64,000 nt of DNA from CAXMQZ01 sp963707075 (lineage in GTDB: Bacteria > Acidobacteriota > Thermoanaerobaculia > Multivoradales > JAHEKO01): NCBI GenBank assembly GCA_963707075.1, contig CAVPOX010000002.1, positions 620,001-684,000 of the forward strand, read 5' to 3'. The translations under genes were made by a program, and so were the position numbers. Position 1 is the first letter of the stretch; every line of letters begins with the position of its first letter. This document shows positions 8,959-16,934 of the stretch, piece by piece. Under the pieces are notes generated by a model, which searched no databases, was not told the DNA's origin, and worked only from the letters and a program-made list of their open reading frames with translations.

Positions 8959-8977
8959 AGCTGAAGGATGAAAGGCG

Positions 8978-9904
8978 TTAGAGCCGTGGTGGCTCGGAGA
9001 GTGGGTCTCTCAGCCCTCTCCAGACCCCCTTCGCCTTGGCCAGAACCGCCGCAGGATTGCCGCCGAAGAGCTCTCGCATCATTGCCGCAACCAGACCCAG
9101 ACCATTGGCGCCCAGAAATGCCAACAGCCCAAGAGCTCCGAAGTGCCTGCGGGCATAAAGAGTATTGCTCCGGCCGGTGTGGAAGGTCTTGAAGGGCGCG
9201 TAGCTGCCACCGGTGGAGACCGCGACCTTGTGCCAGATCCTGCTCTCTGGCACGTAGCGCAAACGGAACCCCGCATTCAGAGCGCGCCTGCACCAGTCGG
9301 CATCATCCACACCGATGAAGTAGAGGGGATCCAGCGGTCCGACCCTCTCCATGGCATCGCGAGGAATCAGCAGGCAACAGGTCGTCAGATAGGTCATGTC
9401 CGAGGCGGTCGAGAAGGCCGGTCCGTCCGGCTGGCCCTGACCGAACTCCTCCGTTACGGTCTCCCGCAATCGCAGCTTGCCACCCGCCGCCCAGATGAGG
9501 TCGTCGGGCTCGAAGTAGTAGATCTTGGGGGCCGCCGCCCCGATCCCGGGGTCGGCGCAGGCCTCGATCAGCGGCAGCAGGAATCCCTTTTCGACAGCGA
9601 CATCGTTGTTGATAAGCAGGATCCAGCCTGTATCGTCGTATTCGAGGGCGTGGCGAATCCCCGCCAGGTTGCCTCCCGCAAAGCCCAGGTTTTCCCCGGT
9701 CTCGACCAAGTCGACCTCGGGGCGCTCTCGACGCAGGGTCTCGACCGAGCTGTCGGTCGAACCGTTGTCGACGACGATGATCCGCAGCGGTGGTCCCTCG
9801 ACCTCATCGAGCTCAAGCAGGACATCCAGGGTGTCGCTCACACCGTTCCAGTTGACGATGATCACCGCCACCGGAGCCTGCGGATCTCTCGTCTTCGGCA
9901 TCAT
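8978..9904 (-). CDS. Family 2 glycosyltransferase, rhamnosyltransferase-like
   Basis: 308 residues. VAVIIVNWNG at the N-terminus, the DNGSTDSS loop, the metal-site region LINNDVAV, and the acceptor-side FIGVDDADWCRRA are typical of WbbL/rhamnosyltransferase-like GT2 enzymes. A weakly hydrophobic C-terminal stretch (about 265-290) may touch the membrane. It lies 6 bases downstream of the FAD oxidoreductase gene and is presumably its operon partner. Substrate is unknown; the cluster context suggests surface glycan assembly. Confidence 0.87.
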   Translation of the reverse strand: MMPKTRDPQAPVAVIIVNWNGVSDTLDVLLELDEVEGPPLRIIVVDNGSTDSSVETLRRERPEVDLVETGENLGFAGGNLAGIRHALEYDDTGWILLINNDVAVEKGFLLPLIEACADPGIGAAAPKIYYFEPDDLIWAAGGKLRLRETVTEEFGQGQPDGPAFSTASDMTYLTTCCLLIPRDAMERVGPLDPLYFIGVDDADWCRRALNAGFRLRYVPESRIWHKVAVSTGGSYAPFKTFHTGRSNTLYARRHFGALGLLAFLGANGLGLVAAMMRELFGGNPAAVLAKAKGVWRGLRDPLSEPPRL

Positions 9905-9910
9905 CGATGG

Positions 9911-11233
9911 TCAATCGCGACTCGCCAGGATCGCGTCGGCCGCTGTCTTGCCGCTGCGCATGGAATGATCCATGTTGAAGTACTGCCATTCACCGAAACG
10001 GCCCACGTTGTAGATCCCGTTCTCCAAAAGATACTCGCGGATGATCTGGATGTAGTTGGCGTGATTGAGGTCGTAGATGATGTACGCCGGCAGGATCTCT
10101 TCGGTATGTACCAGCGAGATGTTGTCGTCGGGTGTGATGAGTTTGGCAGCAATCAAGCCTTCGATGGTCTTTTCCACCGCCGTCTCCTTGTTCAACGGTC
10201 GCACACCGGAGAAGGCCACCTCGGTGGCGATGGAGCTCTTGCCCGGTGGTACGCAGTCGGGACTGAAGTTGGCAGGCAAGGAAAGACGATGGAAAGGAAA
10301 GTCGTCCTCGTAGTAGTAGATCCAGTGCTTGTCGGAGATCGCTTCCCGATCGACACCGACGTTGACACAGTAGATTCCCTGATAGCGCAGTCCTTCGCAG
10401 GCGGTCTGCACCTCGGGTGGCAGGTTCGGAATGAACCGGGGTACGTAGCAGAGAGGCAGCGAAAAGATCAGGTGCTCGAATGGTACGACCTCACCATCGG
10501 TAAAGACCACCTGCCTGGCCGGTAGCTCGATCCGCTCGGCCGTGCGCTCGAGATGGATGTTCTTCACCCGCTCTCCGAGAGCGGTAGGTAGTGGCTCGAT
10601 CCCGCCACGCTTGGTGTACCAGAAGTTCGAGGTCGCCCCCACCTGCTCGGTCTCTTCGGCGAGCGCGCCACGAATGATGCGCTCGACATCGGGTGTCGGA
10701 ACCCGTCGGCCGATCCAGCTGAAGTCCATGGTGTCGGGCTCGACGGTCCAGATCTTCCGCGCATAGGGAATCATCAGATGCTCGGCAATGCCGTCCCCAA
10801 AAAAACCACGCATCCACTCGTCGTAGTTCTGGGGGTTGAAATCGCCCCTGGCCTGACCTTCCACCGCTTCCACCAGGCCGACAAGACAATCCTTGACCGT
10901 CTCGACAGGCAAACCGTGCAGATGCGCCTGGAATGGGAACTTGGTGTAGAGGTCCTGAGCCTCATGGTAGATGTAGGCGCGCCGTTCCTGGGCATGGAAA
11001 TTGTCACCCAGGAGGTCGCGGATCAGCGCCTCCATCTCCTTGTCGATGGTGAAGAGAATGTGCGGGCCGTAGTCGAAGCGATAGCCGTCGATCTCGACGG
11101 TGCGGGCGAGCCCCCCGACATTCGGTTCACGTTCATAGATCTGCCAATGGTCCTCGCCGCCGAGCTGCAACGTGTAGGCAGCGGTCAGACCGGAGAGGCC
11201 GGCGCCCAGGATGACGTCTTGTCTTTCTGACAT
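9911..11233 (-). CDS. FAD-dependent oxidoreductase (protoporphyrinogen oxidase / UDP-galactopyranose mutase-like fold)
   Basis: 440 residues from the ATG at 11233; the frame runs further upstream but that part is low-complexity and lies in the promoter. The Rossmann dinucleotide motif is ILGAGLSGLTAAY with GxGxxG, followed by VGGLARTVEIDGYRFD and GPHILF, the NAD(P)-binding_8 / amine-oxidase signature. The C-terminal FGEWQYFNMDHSM is the flavin-contacting end. Such proteins often sit in polysaccharide clusters next to GT2 genes, as here, and probably modify a nucleotide sugar or lipid-linked sugar; a haem or carotenoid role is less likely from context. A strong promoter lies just upstream (11314-11342). 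Confidence 0.8.
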   Translation of the reverse strand: MSERQDVILGAGLSGLTAAYTLQLGGEDHWQIYEREPNVGGLARTVEIDGYRFDYGPHILFTIDKEMEALIRDLLGDNFHAQERRAYIYHEAQDLYTKFPFQAHLHGLPVETVKDCLVGLVEAVEGQARGDFNPQNYDEWMRGFFGDGIAEHLMIPYARKIWTVEPDTMDFSWIGRRVPTPDVERIIRGALAEETEQVGATSNFWYTKRGGIEPLPTALGERVKNIHLERTAERIELPARQVVFTDGEVVPFEHLIFSLPLCYVPRFIPNLPPEVQTACEGLRYQGIYCVNVGVDREAISDKHWIYYYEDDFPFHRLSLPANFSPDCVPPGKSSIATEVAFSGVRPLNKETAVEKTIEGLIAAKLITPDDNISLVHTEEILPAYIIYDLNHANYIQIIREYLLENGIYNVGRFGEWQYFNMDHSMRSGKTAADAILASRD

Positions 11234-11313
11234 AAGTTGTTTCCGACTTGAGCTGATTGATGTCCGACGCGGAAGCCCACGACTCACACCTGCGCTGCGC
11301 CGGGGCGGCTGCA

Positions 11314-11342
11314 AGTATCTCGGAGGCCCCATACCCTGTCAA
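11314..11342 (-). promoter_or_regulatory. Sigma70-type promoter for the FAD oxidoreductase / GT2 pair
   Basis: On the minus strand TTGACA (complement of 11337-11342) is followed after exactly 17 bases by GATACT (complement of 11314-11319). The -35 is perfect and the -10 matches 4 of 6. Transcription would begin near 11307, giving a leader of about 75 bases before the ATG at 11233. Confidence 0.65.
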
Positions 11343-11347
11343 CTTTT

Positions 11348-11371
11348 CCAACGATAGTGCGGTATCGTTGG
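11348..11371. promoter_or_regulatory. Perfect 9-bp palindrome between divergent genes
   Basis: CCAACGATA at 11348-11356 and TATCGTTGG at 11363-11371 are exact reverse complements separated by GTGCGG. The element lies 5 bases beyond the -35 of the oxidoreductase promoter and 30 bases before the kinase start, so it could be a two-way operator or a hairpin in the kinase leader. No regulator gene is adjacent. Confidence 0.5.
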
Positions 11372-11401
11372 CCGTCTATCTCAATTCATCGGAGGAAGGC
11401 G

Positions 11402-14053
11402 ATGGTGGGTGAAAGCCTGGGTCACTACAGGATCGTGCAGTTGCTCGGCAAGGGTGGTATGGGTGAGGTCTATGTCGCCGAGGACACCAGGCTCAACCGC
11501 CAGGTGGCGTTGAAGGTCCTGCCTTCCGAGCTGGCCGGAGATGCGGAGCGCCGCGCTCGGTTCGAGCGTGAAGCCCAGGCCGTAGCGGCGCTCAACCACC
11601 CGAACATCGTCACCATTCACTCGGTCGAAGAGATCGATGGGCAGCACTTCATCACCATGGAGCTGGTCAAGGGCAGATCGCTCTCCGAGCTTCTTCCCAA
11701 CGGTGGTTTGTCGACCGATCGATTCCTCGAGCTGGCCATCCCGCTCTCCGCTGGCGTGGCAGCCGCCCACGAGCAAGGTATCACCCATCGGGACCTCAAA
11801 CCGGAGAACGTCATGGTCGGCGACGATGGCCGGTTGCGGATTCTCGATTTCGGGCTCGCCAAGCTCGCGGAAGGACCGATCAGTGCCGGCGGTTCGGCAA
11901 GCGACGAAATGCCCACCCAGACCGTGACACAAGAGGGCCGGGTGCTTGGTACGGTCGCCTATATGAGTCCGGAGCAGGCCGAGGGCAAGCCCGTCGACCA
12001 CCGCACCGACATCTTCTCTCTCGGTGTCATCTTCTACGAGATGGCAACGGGCAAGCGACCCTTCGAAGGCGACACCAGCATGTCGGTGCTGACCTCGATC
12101 ATGCGCGACGATCCCGGCTCGGTGACCGACCTCAACGCGCGGCTCCCCAGACAGCTCGGCCGCTTTGTCAAACGCTGTCTGCAAAAGGACCCGACCCGGC
12201 GTTACCAGTCGGCCCTCGACCTGCGCAACGAACTCGAAGAGCTGCAGGAGGAGGTGGCTACGGGACAGGCGACTCCGGTTGGGGGACCTACCACCAGCGG
12301 CCCGACCCGGCGAAAGTGGGTCTTGCCGGTAGCTCTTACCCTGGCGGTCCTGGGCGTCGGCTTCGGTCTCTGGAGCAGCATAGGCAGCAACAAGGAGACA
12401 GACAGTCCGCAAGCATCGGCCAACTTTCAGTCGATGCAGATCCGCAATCTCACCAGCTCCGGAGGAGCGAGCCAGGTCGCAATCTCGCCAGACGGGAAGT
12501 ATGTCGCCTATCTCTCGGAAGAGGGCCGACGCCCCTCGCTGCGTATCAAACAGGTGGCGACCGGCAGCGATGTCGAGATTGTGCCCGAGGAGGACATCTG
12601 GTTTCGCAATGTCCTTTTCACGCCCGATGGGGACTACATCGTCTACCAGGCGTCGATGCTCTTCGATGCCCCGGCCGATCTCTACCAGATTCCCACCCTG
12701 GGCGGCACACCACGCAAGCTGATGAGTGATGTCAACGGTGAGATCACACTCTCACCCGACGGCACGCAGATTGCTTTTCTGCGACACCCGGGGGGCGGGA
12801 TCGGAGTGACTCAAGAACTCTGGGTCGCCAACCTGGATGGAAGTAGCGAGCGTTTGGTCACCAAGCTCAATGATGGACTCATGGCGACACCCGCCTGGGC
12901 GCCGGATGGCCAGAGCATCGCCTTTGGCACCCTCGACTTCGAAGCACTCAAGATGAGACTCCAGGTCGCCCCCGTGGAGGGAGGCGAGATGATACCCCTG
13001 AGCGACGAGACCTGGGACGGATTCGGCTCCCTCTCCTGGTATCCCGACGGCAGCGGGTTGCTTGTCACGGCTTTCAGGTTGAATCTCAGCGGGCCCCAGA
13101 TCTGGGAGGTCGCCCATCCCTCCGGGGATATCCGAAGGATCACCAATGATCTCAACTCCTATAGCGGAATCAGTCTCACCGCCGATGGGCAGAGGTTGGC
13201 TACGGTGCAGAGCGAGACGCGCTCGGCGCTCTGGCTGCAGGACCTGGTCGATTCTGAGAAAGCACCCACCGTTATCCCCACGACCACCGGCTCAGCCAAC
13301 GGTGACGACGGTGTGGCGTGGAGCCCGAGCGGTCAGATCGCCTTCACCGCCGACGAAGGAACCGAGGTCCACATCTGGGTGATGAATCCCGACGGGAGCA
13401 ACGCCCGCCGTCTGACTACTGCGCTCTTCAACCAGAACCCCTGCGCACACCCCGACGGAAGACAACTGGTACTCGAGCGATTCGATGGCGAGGTTTTAGG
13501 CATCGTGCTCATGGACCTGGACGACGGCTCGTCGCGGCTCCTCGCCGAAGACGAGGTGTTTGCCATGGATGCCTCACTCTCAGGTGATGGCAGTGAACTG
13601 TTCTATCGCACCATGCACCAAGGGCAGTTTCATCTTCTGCGGCGACCCCTGGCAGGTGGCGAGGCTACTCTCGTCGCCGAGAACCTGGCCCACCAGCCCA
13701 GCTTCTCCCCCGACGGTACCAGGATGGCCCTGCACATGCTGGATCCGAGCGATGGGCGCATCCGCACCGCGATTTTGCCCGCCGAAGGTGGCGAGGTCTT
13801 GCAGTGGTTCGATTTCCACTCCGAGCAGGGCTCTCCCTGGGGCCCCGACGGCGAGAGTCTCTACCATGCGGAGACCCGCGACGGCGTGATGAATATCTAC
13901 CTCATGCCCCTCAATGGCGGCGAGCCGAAGCAGCTCACCCGGTTCACCGAGGGCGAGATATTCGACTACGCGGTCTCCCCGGACCACTCGCAGCTGCTGA
14001 TCGCCCGCGGCCAGATCCAAAACGACATCGTGCTGATCGAGAAATTTCGTTAG
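11402..14053 (+). CDS. Transmembrane Ser/Thr protein kinase with C-terminal PD40 beta-propeller
   Basis: 883 residues. The start at 11402 is fixed by GGAGGA at 11391-11396 and by the canonical N-terminus GHYRIVQLLGKGGMGEVY. The kinase domain spans about 9-275: Gly loop GKGGMG, catalytic Lys38, catalytic loop HRDLKPEN (Asp131), DFG and the activation end GTVAYMSPEQ. A single membrane helix follows at about 305-326, then a periplasmic seven-bladed TolB/PD40 propeller with many SPDG-type turns (ISPDGKYVAYLS, LSPDGTQIAFL, APDGQSIAF). This Hanks-type kinase architecture is abundant in Acidobacteriota. The propeller is presumably a sensor or partner-binding domain; substrates are unknown. Confidence 0.92.
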   Translation: MVGESLGHYRIVQLLGKGGMGEVYVAEDTRLNRQVALKVLPSELAGDAERRARFEREAQAVAALNHPNIVTIHSVEEIDGQHFITMELVKGRSLSELLPNGGLSTDRFLELAIPLSAGVAAAHEQGITHRDLKPENVMVGDDGRLRILDFGLAKLAEGPISAGGSASDEMPTQTVTQEGRVLGTVAYMSPEQAEGKPVDHRTDIFSLGVIFYEMATGKRPFEGDTSMSVLTSIMRDDPGSVTDLNARLPRQLGRFVKRCLQKDPTRRYQSALDLRNELEELQEEVATGQATPVGGPTTSGPTRRKWVLPVALTLAVLGVGFGLWSSIGSNKETDSPQASANFQSMQIRNLTSSGGASQVAISPDGKYVAYLSEEGRRPSLRIKQVATGSDVEIVPEEDIWFRNVLFTPDGDYIVYQASMLFDAPADLYQIPTLGGTPRKLMSDVNGEITLSPDGTQIAFLRHPGGGIGVTQELWVANLDGSSERLVTKLNDGLMATPAWAPDGQSIAFGTLDFEALKMRLQVAPVEGGEMIPLSDETWDGFGSLSWYPDGSGLLVTAFRLNLSGPQIWEVAHPSGDIRRITNDLNSYSGISLTADGQRLATVQSETRSALWLQDLVDSEKAPTVIPTTTGSANGDDGVAWSPSGQIAFTADEGTEVHIWVMNPDGSNARRLTTALFNQNPCAHPDGRQLVLERFDGEVLGIVLMDLDDGSSRLLAEDEVFAMDASLSGDGSELFYRTMHQGQFHLLRRPLAGGEATLVAENLAHQPSFSPDGTRMALHMLDPSDGRIRTAILPAEGGEVLQWFDFHSEQGSPWGPDGESLYHAETRDGVMNIYLMPLNGGEPKQLTRFTEGEIFDYAVSPDHSQLLIARGQIQNDIVLIEKFR

Positions 14054-14069
14054 CAGGGCCGCCGTTCGA

Positions 14070-15950
14070 TCAGGGGGCTCGTCGGGGGGCACTCAGCACC
14101 TCGACCACGTCGTAGACCTTGTCTTCGGAACGCCACAGGGGCTGCGTGCGGCTGCGATCATTCAGGTACTCGAACAGCGATTCGGGCCAGGGAACGAAGC
14201 GGTCGCGATTCTCGATCAGGAGATGGGTGATTCCGAGCGCGCGCAGCGCCCTGCCGACGCCCTCGGGACCCTCCTCTTGTCGCAACAGCGCGTTGATCTG
14301 CGAAGCTTCGAAAAAGCTATCGGCGACAAATTCGCGATCGCAGAAGAACCCGTGGTTGGTATTGAGAAACAGCAACCTGGCATCAGGAGGCAGCTCCTCA
14401 TCGATGAACTCGAACACCGGATGCACGCCCGAGGCAAGAATGTCGCGCCCCTGCTCCAGGTATTGACCCACCATCATCCTGGTCGAGCTCGCCTGACCCC
14501 AGACGATCAAAACGAGCCAGCCAACGGCAATCAAGGAGCTCCCCCAGCGCAGTACGGGTTGCACAGTCGACGCAACCCGTTGGATCGCTTCGTCGATGGC
14601 GAGCGCACCGGCCACCGCGAGTAGCGGCAGGATCGGAATCAGGAAACGCATCTGCTGGGAGGACAGGGCCCAGAAGACCCAATACGATCCCGCTACACCC
14701 AAGCTACGGAAGATCAAGGGTCGGCGCCTGCCCACCACCAGAGCCAGCGGTACCAGGACCAGCCATGCTGGTAGCAACCGGCCATCGAAATGGTCGTACC
14801 CCGGACCGCCCTCGACCACGACACGCCAGGGCAGGAGCAGATAGTCCAACCAGCTCCTGCCCATGCCCATGCCCAGCTGCCATTCCCGAAGCTGCTTGCC
14901 CAGCTCGGCACTCCACTCGGGTCCGCCGAAGACCGAGTAGAAGAACGGATAGGTCGGGTTGCCTGTCAATATCCAGCTCTTCAGCAACCATGGTGTCAGC
15001 AAGAGCCCGGCCGGGACCAGGATGCGCATCGCGCCTCCCAGCGCCGCTACGAGCGGACTCCGTCGACGCAGCGACACCACGAGGTACAGCATCACCAGAC
15101 AGACAACGCCAAGGACTCCGGTCGGTTTTATTCCGGCGACAACTCCCGCGAAGACGCCCGCCAGGAGCAACTGGCGATTCGCGGTCTCCGCGTTCTCGAG
15201 GGCGAAGTGGACGAAGAGGAAGGCCAGAAAGAAGAAACAGGCATAGGCGAGGTCGACGTAGGCCGCACGCATCTCATCGAGAACCACCGGATTGGCCAGG
15301 AAGAGAGCGGCACCCACCCAACCCACCCACTTCGCGCTTCCCCGCTCGACGGCCCGATAGATCGCCACAACAGTGGCGACTCCAAAGGCGAAATGCACTG
15401 CCTTGGCCAGCACGTAGTCGCCGATCATCTGCGCCATGGCGTAGAGAAGCTGGGTATTGAGAGGCCAGTTGGAGTAGACATTGAACGGGATGCGACGAAA
15501 GCCACCCTGTTCGATATACAACCTGGGGACCGTCAGATGGTAGACAGCCGCGTCCCAGGAGATCTGTGGCCACTGGCTCTGCAGCCACAGGACCATCAGG
15601 AGAATCATGACACCGAGGGCCACGACCCGACTCGGCCGATCGACAGCGGTGGCGGCGCTCGGACCGTCGTTCGGCAATAGAGGGGCGCCCATTGCCTGGC
15701 GGACGCGCCACACGCCGACCAGAATGAGCAGACACAGCAGGCCAAGCACTGCCGGGTTCAACAGCCCCAGCGCCGCCGCGATGAAGAGCAGACCCATCCA
15801 CACCGCAGCACCCAGGGCAAAACGGGCAGGGCCCGAGAGCGGCTCGAGACCGCGGCCCTGCATCAGCAGATGATCGACGAGCCAACCCGCCAGATAGCAG
15901 ACACCAACCAGGCCGATCAGGCCGAAGAGGTTGGCGAACAAGTAGGCCAT
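14070..15950 (-). CDS. Multi-spanning GT39-like membrane glycosyltransferase
   Basis: 626 residues with about 11-12 hydrophobic helices in the first 480 residues and a soluble C-terminal domain of about 130 residues. The loop WPQISWDAAVYHLTVPRLYI after helix 4 has the acidic first-loop position expected of GT-C enzymes (ArnT/PMT-like), which use polyprenyl-phosphate sugars. It should transfer a sugar to lipid or protein on the periplasmic side. It is convergent with the kinase gene (16 bases apart) and monocistronic as far as can be seen. Family-level assignment only. Confidence 0.7.
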   Translation of the reverse strand: MAYLFANLFGLIGLVGVCYLAGWLVDHLLMQGRGLEPLSGPARFALGAAVWMGLLFIAAALGLLNPAVLGLLCLLILVGVWRVRQAMGAPLLPNDGPSAATAVDRPSRVVALGVMILLMVLWLQSQWPQISWDAAVYHLTVPRLYIEQGGFRRIPFNVYSNWPLNTQLLYAMAQMIGDYVLAKAVHFAFGVATVVAIYRAVERGSAKWVGWVGAALFLANPVVLDEMRAAYVDLAYACFFFLAFLFVHFALENAETANRQLLLAGVFAGVVAGIKPTGVLGVVCLVMLYLVVSLRRRSPLVAALGGAMRILVPAGLLLTPWLLKSWILTGNPTYPFFYSVFGGPEWSAELGKQLREWQLGMGMGRSWLDYLLLPWRVVVEGGPGYDHFDGRLLPAWLVLVPLALVVGRRRPLIFRSLGVAGSYWVFWALSSQQMRFLIPILPLLAVAGALAIDEAIQRVASTVQPVLRWGSSLIAVGWLVLIVWGQASSTRMMVGQYLEQGRDILASGVHPVFEFIDEELPPDARLLFLNTNHGFFCDREFVADSFFEASQINALLRQEEGPEGVGRALRALGITHLLIENRDRFVPWPESLFEYLNDRSRTQPLWRSEDKVYDVVEVLSAPRRAP

Positions 15951-16019
15951 GTGCCCAGCAGTCTACTCAGCACCCAGAAGTTGTGTAAACCACCACAGGA
16001 CCGGATGTGAAAAAAAACC

Positions 16020-16050
16020 TTGACGACATATGCGGGCAATTCGATATATT
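16020..16050 (+). promoter_or_regulatory. Possible promoter for the LysM gene
   Basis: TTGACG at 16020-16025 is followed by AT-rich TATATT at 16045-16050 (19-base spacing) or GATATA at 16043-16048 (17-base spacing). It lies in an otherwise empty 216-base divergent region. The -35 matches 5 of 6; the -10 is ambiguous. Confidence 0.4.
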
Positions 16051-16166
16051 GACGCTGCCACAGATGGAAGGCACTGACGGACCACGATCACCGACGATCG
16101 CCGTCGAAGGCCAAGGGGGGTCATTCCACAAAAGTCGGTTCGATGCAGAGAGAGGATGCCAGTCCA

Positions 16167-16913
16167 ATGGGTATAGGCCGGTGGCTAGCGCAAAGCGTGG
16201 CCACCGCATTACTGGTTGCGGGCACCTTGCTCACGCCATCGACCCTGCAAGCTCAAAGCTTGCGCGTCTCCACCAATTCGATGGATCTGCAGAACCTGCA
16301 GGCCGAACGGCATGGGTACAGTTTCGCCCGCACCTCTGCCGACGTCGAGGACATGATCGACTCGGGGGTACTGGTCCCGGTTTCGGGCAACGCCTATTTC
16401 GAGATCAAGGAGGGCGTCACCTTTCCCTACGCCCGCCCCGAGGTCCGCGATTTTCTCGCCAAGCTGGGCCAGGAATACTACTTCGAATGTGGTGAGAAGC
16501 TGGTAGTGACGAGCCTGACCCGGGCACGCAACCGCCAGCCGCGCAACGCGTCCAAGCGCTCGGTACACCCTGCCGGCATGGCGATGGATCTGCGACGCAG
16601 TTGGGACCGTAGCTGTCGTACCTGGATCGAGATGACGCTGTTGACGCTGGAGGTCAACGGCGTCCTCGATGCCATGCTCGAGTCCCGCCCACCCCACTAC
16701 CATGTGGCGCTCTTCCCCAACTCCTGGAAGGCACAGGGCGCCGAGATCCTCAGTGAAGGTCAGCCCACCCACTACCAGGTCTCGCGCGGCGACACCCTCT
16801 GGAAGATTGCCCAGCGGCATCACACCGACGTCTACTCGGTGAAGAAAATCAACGGCCTGCGGTCCGATTCGATCTATATCGGTCAGGTCCTGCAGCTGCC
16901 GGCGAGCCGCTAA
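16167..16913 (+). CDS. Exported LysM protein with M15-like (DUF5715) peptidase domain
   Basis: 248 residues from the ATG at 16167 (GAGAGGA about 10 bases upstream); an ATG 24 bases earlier would add an acidic n-region that suits a signal peptide less well. The signal peptide ends near TLQAQ. The central domain contains SVHPAGMAMDL and HYHVALFP, the H-x6-D...H zinc ligands of D,D-peptidase-like M15/DUF5715 proteins. A C-terminal LysM (about 205-246: YQVSRGDTLWKIAQ, NGL, IYIGQVLQLP) should bind peptidoglycan. It is probably a periplasmic murein-processing enzyme. It is convergent with the macroglobulin gene. Confidence 0.82.
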   Translation: MGIGRWLAQSVATALLVAGTLLTPSTLQAQSLRVSTNSMDLQNLQAERHGYSFARTSADVEDMIDSGVLVPVSGNAYFEIKEGVTFPYARPEVRDFLAKLGQEYYFECGEKLVVTSLTRARNRQPRNASKRSVHPAGMAMDLRRSWDRSCRTWIEMTLLTLEVNGVLDAMLESRPPHYHVALFPNSWKAQGAEILSEGQPTHYQVSRGDTLWKIAQRHHTDVYSVKKINGLRSDSIYIGQVLQLPASR

Positions 16914-16934
16914 AGCGTCGGGCGATCCGTTCGA

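Noticed and set aside
8959..8977. A terminator between the convergent FetB-like and GT2 genes
   Set aside because: Only a weak stem without a T-run is present in the 19-base gap.
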